From assembly GCA_021819345.1 (NCBI GenBank), contig JAKARG010000061.1:1-11078 (forward strand): 11,078 bases of DNA, in the 5' to 3' direction. This stretch comes from Actinomycetes bacterium. Its GTDB lineage: Bacteria > Actinomycetota > Acidimicrobiia > Acidimicrobiales > Palsa-688. The translations under genes were made by a program, and so were the position numbers. The notes beneath the pieces are model-generated. The model saw only the letters and a program-made list of their open reading frames with translations, did not search any database and had not been told where the DNA came from. The first letter of the stretch is position 1; the number at the start of each line of letters is the position of its first letter. Shown piece by piece: positions 6,503 to 11,078 of this stretch.

Positions 6503-6989
6503 TCAGGTGACGATGACGAACCGGGCCTGTCCGCACGGAGCATCTCGAAGGGCGTGACGCAGCGGACGCCGACGCCGATGCAGGCATTGGGGATCTTGGT
6601 CTTCTTCGTGGAGTGGGCGACGACCTCGTGGGTGACCACCACGTGACGGTTGGCATGTTCGTGGGCAACCAGGTAGTCGTCCGCGTCTTGCAGGAAGGTC
6701 GCGACTGCTGCGGGCTCGTAGCCGGCGCCGTTTGCCCAGGTGCTCATGTCCTGCATGCTCGGCACCACGGCGGCGTCGGCTTCGAGGAAGAAGGCGTCGG
6801 GTCGTTCGCTGGCCCAGGTCGCGAGGTCGTCGTCGACGGCGTCGAGCTCGATGGCGACCTTGTCGATGCTGAAGGCGGTGCCTGCCTGGTGGGCGTGATC
6901 AATCCAGTCCCAGAACGCGGGGCAGAAGTGACGCCGTAGCGGCGGTTCTTGGCTTCGATGAAGACGTTCGTGTCGGGCAGCTAGGCCAT
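6503..6989 (-). pseudogene. Inactivated DUF4411 PIN-type toxin
   Basis: Remnant of a DUF4411 protein, a PIN-fold presumed ribonuclease toxin. Recognisable segments are PDTNVFIEAKNR at the N terminus, FCPAFWDWIDHAHQAGTAFSIDKV, ASERPDAFFLEAD, GYEPAAVATFLQDADDYLVAHEHA, VVVTHEVVAHSTKKTKIPNACIGVGVRC and TPFEMLRADR. Three lesions are visible. Codon 3 is TAG (6981-6983), where the family has a Tyr or similar residue after MA. One base is missing near 6925-6935, between YG and HFCPAF. A second base is missing near 6522-6529; restoring it gives RFVIVT and the stop at 6503-6505. Correcting both indels gives about 162 aa, the family length. DUF4411 genes usually follow an ImmA/Xre-type partner; here TGATG at the start suggests an overlapping upstream gene, now lost. 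The inside of the gene is well preserved, so inactivation seems recent. Confidence 0.8.
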
Positions 6990-7010
6990 CAGCCGGCTCC
7001 GAGCCGGCTG
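6990..7010. repeat. Perfect 9-bp stem inverted repeat at DUF4411 start
   Basis: The self-complementary 8-mer AGCCGGCT occurs at 6991-6998 and 7002-7009, separated by CCG and flanked by C6990 and G7010. Together they form a 9-bp perfect stem with a 3-nt loop. It abuts the former start codon of the DUF4411 remnant. It may be a terminator or a recombination scar marking where the upstream partner gene was lost. No T-run follows on either side. Confidence 0.55.
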
Positions 7011-7075
7011 GCGAGCTCTCCCCGGGGGTCCGACCGGGTGGGGTCTCGGCGGACCCGTCGAACATCTGGACCCGC

Positions 7076-7088
7076 TACTGTCACCACC
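7076..7088 (+). promoter_or_regulatory. Leaderless-type -10 element for S51 peptidase
   Basis: TACTGT (7076-7081) is followed by exactly 7 nt and the GTG start at 7089. No Shine-Dalgarno sequence lies before the GTG, so a leaderless transcript is the natural reading. A -35 element is not evident. Confidence 0.45.
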
Positions 7089-7802
7089 GTGTCAGGTGAC
7101 GGACAGCCCCACGTCTTCGCCTGCGGAGGCTTCCTCCCGTTGCGGGGGGTTCCGCCGATGGTCACGGCGATGTTGGCGGCGACGGGACGGTCGCGGCCGC
7201 GCCTGTGCCTGGTGCCGACCGGCGACGAGAGCGACCTTCATTTCGTCGACGCTGCTCAACAAGCTTTTGCCGGCACCGGCGTCGAAGTGAGCTGCCTGCG
7301 GCTCTTCCCGATGCCCAACGTCGCCGATCCAGGCGACCTGCTGGCATCGTCGGATGCCATCTTCGTCGGCGGCGGCAGTACCGCCAACATGGTGGCGATC
7401 TGGCGGGCGCACCGCCTCGACGCGGTGCTGGGCGAGGCTTGGCGCTCCGGGGTGGTCCTTGGCGGCAGCAGCGCCGGCGCGCTGTGCTGGTTCCAGTCCG
7501 GCCTTACCGACTCATTCGGTCCCCAGCTCGAGCCGTGGAACGACGGCCTGGGCGTGCTCGTTGGCAGCTTCTGTCCCCACTACAACCGGCACCCCCGGCG
7601 GAGTCGCTACCTGGAAGAGGTCCGCTCGGGAGCGCTGCCAGCCGGCCTTGCCTGCAGCGATGGCGCCACCGCCCACTTCGTCGGCTCGGAGCTGGCCGAA
7701 GTACTGGTCGAGTCCGACGACGCAGGAGCGTGGCGGGTCATCCCGAACCCGGGCGGATCGCCCGCAGAGGTACCCGTCGACCTGCGCCCCATCGACATAT
7801 GA
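7089..7802 (+). CDS. Peptidase S51 (dipeptidase E/cyanophycinase) family protein
   Basis: Intracellular serine hydrolase of the S51 family with a class I glutamine-amidotransferase-like fold; known members cleave Asp-X dipeptides or cyanophycin-type substrates. In the 237-aa protein from GTG 7089, GGGSTANM (94-101) precedes the nucleophile elbow GSSAG with Ser128 (126-130), and CPHY with His164 follows in the motif GSFCPHYNRH. SDGATAHFVG near residue 195 is also typical. The length fits dipeptidase E-like proteins rather than larger cyanophycinases. The GTG at 7089 is preferred over a start at 7038 because the family begins with HVFACGGF and a -10 lies 7 nt upstream. It stands alone on the plus strand between decayed genes. 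Substrate cannot be assigned: without a cyanophycin synthetase nearby, general peptide processing is the safer guess. Confidence 0.88.
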   Translation: MSGDGQPHVFACGGFLPLRGVPPMVTAMLAATGRSRPRLCLVPTGDESDLHFVDAAQQAFAGTGVEVSCLRLFPMPNVADPGDLLASSDAIFVGGGSTANMVAIWRAHRLDAVLGEAWRSGVVLGGSSAGALCWFQSGLTDSFGPQLEPWNDGLGVLVGSFCPHYNRHPRRSRYLEEVRSGALPAGLACSDGATAHFVGSELAEVLVESDDAGAWRVIPNPGGSPAEVPVDLRPIDI

Positions 7803-7891
7803 GCAAGGCCTGGAAGTAAGGGCTACCGACGCCATCCTGTCGGCCCGCGGGCGACGCCGATGGAGCAATCCGAGCCGAACAAGCCGGTTCG

Positions 7892-8050
7892 CTACTGCGG
7901 CATACTTCGCGCGGGTGTAGTTGCTCGGACTCCGAGGAAGATCGGGACCTGGGTGTAGACGGGCTGCTGGTCTTCGGGCAGGGGGCTGGCCTTGGGCTCG
8001 GCGATCTCGTCGATGACGAACCCGGCGTGGATGAGCGCATTGAGGTTTGG
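7892..8050 (-). pseudogene. C-terminal tail of a SAM-dependent methyltransferase
   Basis: A 52-codon minus-strand frame ending at TAG 7892-7894 reads LNALIHAGFVIDEIAEPKAS, then LPEDQQPVYTQVPIFLGVRAT. This is the typical end of class I SAM-dependent methyltransferases (a helix, then the G-F-I-E/P segment, then VP-FL-VRA). The SAM-binding N-terminal domain is absent; upstream of about 8050 the resemblance stops. The same frame continues without a frameshift back to the stop codon of the nucleotidyltransferase gene (8093-8095), so the fragment joins almost directly to that gene. It is a deletion remnant with no start codon of its own. Confidence 0.65.
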
Positions 8051-8092
8051 AGAATGAGGAAGCACTTGCCAATACCAGGATCGAGGCTGTCC

Positions 8093-8827
8093 TCAGCTGA
8101 GAGCGAGTCCCGGCGGATCGGGCGGTTGGGGTGTAGCGGCTGGGCGTTGCCGGGTGGATGGGCCCGCTCTCCGGCTTGGTGGTGGGAGCTGGCGGTCGAT
8201 CTGTTCGGCCCAGCGCCGCATCGTTGCTCGGAGTCGGGTGACGTCGGGGCTGGGGAGTCCGTATCGGGTGAACTCCTGGTCGGGGTAGCGGTCGATGGCT
8301 CGGAGGGCGTCGGCGAGAATGGCGGGGCGGAAACCGGGGTCGGTGTCGGCGCCGAGTCGGAGGAGGTCGGCGGGGTGGTAGCGGCCGCTGGCCAGGATGC
8401 CGGCGACGTCGAGGTAGTCGCGGGCCTCGCCCCGGCTGAAGAGGGCTGCCACCTTGGAGCCGACGGCTTCGGTCTCGCTGATGACCGGTCCGAGCGACAT
8501 GGTGGCCGGGGCGTGGCGGCGGGCGTCGGCGGCCAGGTCGACGTGGACCTCGTCTCCGGAGGGGTGGCGGAGGGTGAGGCGGGCGAAGGTGCCAGCGCGT
8601 CGCAGGACCGTCACGTGCATGCCGTCGGCCTCCCAGGCGGTGGTCGCTGCTTGGACCGCCTCGGTGAAGCGGTCGGTGTCCCACTGGTCGGTGAACAGGT
8701 CGATGTCGTCGCTGGGGCGGGTGACGAGGCCGTGGGCTTGGAGGGCGTAGCCGCCGGCGAGGGCGAACCCGTAAGGCTCGAGGGCTGCGAGGCCGATGGT
8801 GGCGACCCGCTGCTGGTGGGTGTCCAT
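8093..8827 (-). CDS. AbiEii/MenT-like nucleotidyltransferase toxin
   Basis: Minimal nucleotidyltransferase of the AbiEii/AbiGii toxin family, 244 aa. Residues 25-45 hold the signature: GGYALQAHG, then RPSDDIDLF with Asp41 and Asp43 as metal ligands. A third acidic residue is Asp97 (EVHVDL). SKVAALFSRGEARDYLDV follows, with Lys125, Arg136, Asp137 and Asp140 matching the conserved K and R-D-x-x-D positions of the family. In Mycobacterium tuberculosis MenT, such enzymes add nucleotides to tRNA acceptor ends; in lactococcal AbiE they cause abortive infection. The last 30 or so residues are proline/arginine-rich and probably lie outside the fold; they end next to a methyltransferase remnant. The start ATG is 3 bp after the stop of the 115-aa partner gene, so the two form one operon. 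All key residues are present, so it should be active. Confidence 0.85.
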   Translation of the reverse strand: MDTHQQRVATIGLAALEPYGFALAGGYALQAHGLVTRPSDDIDLFTDQWDTDRFTEAVQAATTAWEADGMHVTVLRRAGTFARLTLRHPSGDEVHVDLAADARRHAPATMSLGPVISETEAVGSKVAALFSRGEARDYLDVAGILASGRYHPADLLRLGADTDPGFRPAILADALRAIDRYPDQEFTRYGLPSPDVTRLRATMRRWAEQIDRQLPPPSRRAGPSTRQRPAATPQPPDPPGLALS

Positions 8828-8830
8828 GGT

Positions 8831-9178
8831 TCAGGCGGCGGAGCGGAGCTGGGGGAAGCGGTCCTCCCATGCGTCGCGCACGCGTTGTGGGAGCCAGAGC
8901 GTCGCCCACAGCGCGGCGAGGGACGGGCCGTGGATCCAGGCGCAGAGCTCCTCGGGGTTGGAGGTCTCCCGCAGGACGCGCTCGTAGAGGATGCGCCGGT
9001 CGGTGAGGTCGGCCAGGTCGTAGGTCCGCGGCGGTCCCCAGTCGATGGAGCGGGGCAGCTCGAGGTGTCCGACGACGGGACCGGCGAGCTCGTCCCAGTG
9101 CTCGGGTGGGGCCGGGTAGGGGCGATGCTCGCTGTAGCTTGTGGCGACGGGCCCGGCGCTCGCTTCTTCCTTCCGCAC
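8831..9178 (-). CDS. Uncharacterised partner of the nucleotidyltransferase, candidate antitoxin
   Basis: Small 115-aa protein with no function I can name. The N-terminal 30 residues are low in recognisable features. The core contains ELPRSIDWGPPRTYDLAD, TDRRILYERVLRE and WIHGPSLAALWATLWLPQRVRDAWE, a helical pattern I associate with small actinobacterial proteins encoded just before AbiEii-type nucleotidyltransferases. No helix-turn-helix is evident, unlike the AbiEi antitoxins. It sits 3 bp upstream of the toxin-like gene in the same direction, the usual order for an antitoxin or accessory subunit. The GTG at 9178 is chosen because TAGCCT lies 7 nt upstream; a GTG/ATG-type extension to 9250 adds an arginine-rich stretch that looks noncoding. 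The antitoxin role is inference from position. Confidence 0.72.
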   Translation of the reverse strand: MRKEEASAGPVATSYSEHRPYPAPPEHWDELAGPVVGHLELPRSIDWGPPRTYDLADLTDRRILYERVLRETSNPEELCAWIHGPSLAALWATLWLPQRVRDAWEDRFPQLRSAA

Positions 9179-9191
9179 GGCTGACAGGCTA
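9179..9191 (-). promoter_or_regulatory. Leaderless-type -10 element for nucleotidyltransferase operon
   Basis: On the minus strand TAGCCT (9186-9191) is followed by exactly 7 nt and the GTG start at 9178. This places the transcription start at or beside the codon and gives the pair its own promoter, separate from the excisionase-like gene 68 bp upstream. Confidence 0.4.
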
Positions 9192-9246
9192 CGACGCCGT
9201 CGATGCCGGCAACCGGCCGGGCGCGATTGAGCCGTGCTGGCTGCCG

Positions 9247-9471
9247 TCAACGGGTGCGGATACGCGTCGACGGCGTGGCGTGCTGGGCGTAGCGGTTGGT
9301 GTCGATCCAGCAGCGGATCTCCTCGACGTCGAAGCGGACCAGACCTCCAACCTTGACGTAGGGAATGCGTCGTTCGGCGACGAGCCGGCGGACGTGGCGG
9401 GTGGTGATGCCGAGCTGTTCGGCGAGCTGTTCGATGGTGAAGAGGTGGGGGACGATCTCGTTCGTGGTCAC
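9247..9471 (-). CDS. Excisionase-type helix-turn-helix DNA-binding protein
   Basis: DNA-binding protein of 74 aa in the HTH_17/excisionase family (winged MerR-like fold). FTIEQLAEQLGITTRHVRRLV (about residues 11-31) is the helix-turn-helix, followed by the wing ERRIPYVKVGGLVRFDVEEIRCWI. Such proteins either direct excision of integrated elements or act as regulators of mobile genes. The start is GTG 9471, with GGAG 8 nt upstream, so unlike several neighbours this gene uses a normal ribosome binding site. It is divergent from the relaxase gene across a 355-bp region, a common place for an element's control region. The integrase that an excisionase would serve is not in the window, so a transcriptional role at the relaxase promoter is equally possible. 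Confidence 0.85.
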   Translation of the reverse strand: MTTNEIVPHLFTIEQLAEQLGITTRHVRRLVAERRIPYVKVGGLVRFDVEEIRCWIDTNRYAQHATPSTRIRTR

Positions 9472-9580
9472 GGTTGGGTCTCCGGTGTGGTGGCGGTTGC
9501 TCTCGGTGAGGGCCTCCCGATCGCCAGCAGCCCGGCGCCGATGGTCCTTTGACGAGTAACCAACGGGCGGTCCACCCTAT

Positions 9581-9590
9581 TGACCGGTCA
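9581..9590. repeat. Perfect palindrome TGACCGGTCA
   Basis: A 10-bp perfect palindrome in the divergent control region, about 110 bp upstream of the excisionase-type gene. Symmetric sites of this size are typical dimeric repressor operators; the binding protein is unknown. Confidence 0.4.
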
Positions 9591-9620
9591 CGTCCTCACC
9601 TGTCACACACCACCACCCTC

Positions 9621-9651
9621 ACCGTAACGCAACCTCTCCCGTCACCGTCAA
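9621..9651 (-). promoter_or_regulatory. Possible promoter for the excisionase-type gene
   Basis: On the minus strand TTGACG (9646-9651) and TACGGT (9621-9626) resemble -35 and -10 hexamers with a 19-bp spacer. The leader to the GTG at 9471 would be about 140 nt. Two TCACCGT copies (9619-9625 and 9642-9648, plus strand) overlap both hexamers, 23 bp apart, and could be operator half-sites. The spacer is longer than ideal, so this is tentative. Confidence 0.3.
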
Positions 9652-9664
9652 GCAATATTTGTTT

Positions 9665-9700
9665 TTCACCTTTATTCACCGCTATTGTCTTTCCTTTACC
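9665..9700. repeat. Helically phased TTYACC repeats
   Basis: TTCACC at 9665-9670 and 9675-9680 and TTTACC at 9695-9700 lie on a 10-bp grid, with the slot at 9685 not matching. The last two copies extend to YACCGCT, 20 bp apart. Such phased short repeats suggest a cooperative DNA-binding protein, for example an accessory factor of the transfer origin, or they may be chance in a simple-composition region. Confidence 0.35.
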
Positions 9701-9826
9701 GCTCACCATTTTGTCCCTCCACAACCCAGCAATCTCCTGCTACAACAAACCAACGGCTCAAACACGATTTCAACCTTTCGGTTGTGGTCGGAGCCCGGTG
9801 CCGGCAGGGAGGAGTCGGCAGGTCTG

Positions 9827-11078
9827 GTGGCGTGGATGCGGATGATGGGGGTCGAGTCGGTGGCCTACCACCGTGCGACGGTGCTCGAGCGCGGCTACGA
9901 CTTCCCCGGCAAGGCGCTCGCCTACTACGCGTCCCGGGCGGAGACGCCGCTGGTGTGGGGCGGCCAGGGAGCGGCCCGCCTCGACCTCGCCGGGGCGGCG
10001 ACGTCGGCCGCCTACGAGGCGGTCTTTGGGCCGGGCGGCGCCCGCCTTCCGGGGACCGGTGAGCGCTTGGTGTCGTCCCGACGGCCGGGGATGGAGTTGG
10101 TGATCTCGGCGCACAAGTCGGTGGCCGAGTTGGGGGTGACCGGCCGGGGGGAGGACATGCATCTGTTCATGGACGCGGAGCGGGATGCCACCGTCGCCTA
10201 CCTCGAAACGGTGACGAGAAATGGTGGCGGCCGGCGCGGCCGGGCGGCTGTCCCGACCGCAAGATCAGGTCTGGCTTACGCGGTCACCCGGCACGCAACC
10301 TTGCGGGCGGGGGACCCGTGCCCGCACGATCATGTGCTGGTCGCCAACGTCGTGGAGATGCTCGACGGGGCCGGTGGGTGGAAGGCGGCGACCACCGCGT
10401 TGTGGCGTGAGCATCTCCACGCTGCGACCCAGGTCGGCAGGGTCGCGGCGGCAGCGAAGGCGGTCGAGTTGGGCTACGGGATCGCAGCCGACAGCGGCCC
10501 GTCGGGACGGTTGCGGCACTGGCGGATCGCCGGGATCGGCGACGAGATCTTGGAGTTGTACTCGAAGCGTGCGGCGGAGATCACGGCCGCGGTCGAGGAG
10601 CGGGGGATCGACACCTACCGGGCTCGTGGTGTGGCCGCCCGGACCACTCGGACCGCGAAGCGCCATGTCCCGGCGGGGGAGCTGGTGGCCCGCTGGCGGT
10701 CGGAGTTGGCGTCGATCGGCTGGACCCCGGATCGCCTCACGGCGTCGATCACCGCCGCTTCGCAGGCCCGGATCGCCGGCGAGCCGAGCCTGGCCGAGGT
10801 GCACCGGGTCCTCGGCCTGGTCTTGGCTGATGACGGGCCCTTGGCCCGGATGAAGGTGTTCTCCCGACGTCATCTGCTCGTCGAACTGGCCCCGCTCCTC
10901 TACGGGTGGGACCCCCGGCTGGTCGACGCTGTCGCCGCACGGGTGTTGGCCGATCCCGACGTGATCCCGCTGGTCGGGGTGGCGGGGGCGATCGAACCGG
11001 TCCACGCGCTCGCGTCGGTGATCGCCCGAGAGGGGGTCATCGCCGGGCGGATCGCCGCCAGCCTGGACCGCACCGACG
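9827..11078 (+). CDS. MobF-family conjugative relaxase, 3' end outside window
   Basis: Relaxase (TrwC/TraI type) that nicks one strand at the transfer origin and stays covalently attached through a tyrosine. The frame is open from GTG 9827 to the right edge, giving 417 codons so far. The N terminus (MAWMRMMGVESVAYH) offers Tyr14, and LAYYAS gives Tyr33/Tyr34 before WGGQGAARLDLAG, as in MobF relaxases. The metal-binding triad is His156 (TRHAT), His167 and His169 (CPHDHVLVAN). Its spacing of 11 and 2 is the same as His150/161/163 of TrwC. MELVISAHKSVAELG (about 86-100) is the fold's conserved core. The rest, up to 11078, is the helical region after the relaxase domain; a helicase domain would be expected beyond the window. 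AGGGAGGAG (9806-9814) lies 12 nt before the GTG. ATG codons at 9836, 9842 and 9845 are alternative starts. Confidence 0.92.
   Translation, partial: MAWMRMMGVESVAYHRATVLERGYDFPGKALAYYASRAETPLVWGGQGAARLDLAGAATSAAYEAVFGPGGARLPGTGERLVSSRRPGMELVISAHKSVAELGVTGRGEDMHLFMDAERDATVAYLETVTRNGGGRRGRAAVPTARSGLAYAVTRHATLRAGDPCPHDHVLVANVVEMLDGAGGWKAATTALWREHLHAATQVGRVAAAAKAVELGYGIAADSGPSGRLRHWRIAGIGDEILELYSKRAAEITAAVEERGIDTYRARGVAARTTRTAKRHVPAGELVARWRSELASIGWTPDRLTASITAASQARIAGEPSLAEVHRVLGLVLADDGPLARMKVFSRRHLLVELAPLLYGWDPRLVDAVAARVLADPDVIPLVGVAGAIEPVHALASVIAREGVIAGRIAASLDRTD

Larger units (their letters stand above)
9550..9826. promoter_or_regulatory. G-poor, AT-rich divergent region, candidate oriT/control region
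   Basis: This noncoding stretch between the excisionase-type gene and the relaxase differs sharply from its surroundings: AT-rich and, from about 9600 to 9778, very poor in G on the plus strand (about one base in ten by eye). It holds a 10-bp palindrome, phased TTYACC repeats and a small hairpin, CAACC (9771-9775) with GGTTG (9780-9784), near the relaxase start. The place next to a MobF relaxase gene is where an origin of transfer is often found. Short frames inside it look noncoding. Confidence 0.45.

Noticed and set aside
6613..6939. Plus-strand frame of 108 codons across the DUF4411 remnant
   Set aside because: It is antisense to a recognisable DUF4411 sequence; its Gly/Val-rich translation is a composition artefact.
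7512..8909. Minus-strand frame of 465 codons spanning the peptidase end and the nucleotidyltransferase
   Set aside because: The protein is almost entirely Pro/Arg/His low-complexity and lies out of frame with the nucleotidyltransferase, which has catalytic motifs.
8027..9184. Plus-strand frame of 385 codons opposite the nucleotidyltransferase pair
   Set aside because: Gly/Val/Glu-rich antisense translation with no recognisable domains; the minus-strand genes explain the sequence.
9549..10062. Two short plus-strand frames covering the AT-rich region and relaxase start
   Set aside because: Neither matches the relaxase frame, and their translations change character abruptly at the composition boundary, as expected for noncoding DNA.
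1..11078. CRISPR array, tRNA or rRNA genes
   Set aside because: No regularly spaced repeat array, no cloverleaf with a T-loop motif and no rRNA-like sequence was seen on either strand.

Overview
The window is high-GC DNA from an actinobacterium. The strongest marker is a complete proteasome-forming ATPase (ARC/Mpa) with the C-terminal GQYL tail used for 20S docking. A MarP-like serine protease, an actinobacterial [3Fe-4S] ferredoxin and several apparently leaderless genes point the same way. The reading style resembles Acidimicrobiia or a related lineage, but that rank is inference.

The left part (1-4321) looks like chromosomal core. It holds the 3' part of a periplasmic serine protease (+), a convergent ferredoxin (-), the ARC ATPase (+) divergent from the ferredoxin, and a convergent predicted lipoprotein with a glycosidase-like N-terminal region (-). 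The dop, pup, prcB and prcA genes that usually follow arc are absent from the nearly 8 kb downstream.

The middle part (4322-8090) is an accessory and decaying stretch. It contains a gene-free segment with a possible serine-recombinase remnant and two stem-loops, then an intact MazF/ribbon-helix-helix toxin-antitoxin pair. Three gene remnants can be diagnosed from the sequence: a SWIM-associated protein fragment with a +1 frameshift, a DUF4411 PIN-type toxin with a nonsense codon and two frameshifts, and the last ~50 codons of a methyltransferase. An intact S51-family peptidase lies among them.

The right part (8091-11078) carries mobile-element and conflict genes. There is an AbiEii/MenT-like nucleotidyltransferase behind a small uncharacterised partner gene, an excisionase-type helix-turn-helix gene, a 270-bp G-poor AT-rich divergent region, and the start of a MobF relaxase whose histidine triad has the same spacing as in TrwC. 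This suggests one edge of an integrative conjugative or mobilizable element. No intact integrase is visible.

A regulatory theme recurs. Four intact transcription units (lipoprotein, mazE/mazF, S51 peptidase, nucleotidyltransferase pair) have a TANNNT hexamer exactly 7 nt before the chosen start codon. This fits leaderless transcription and supports those start choices.
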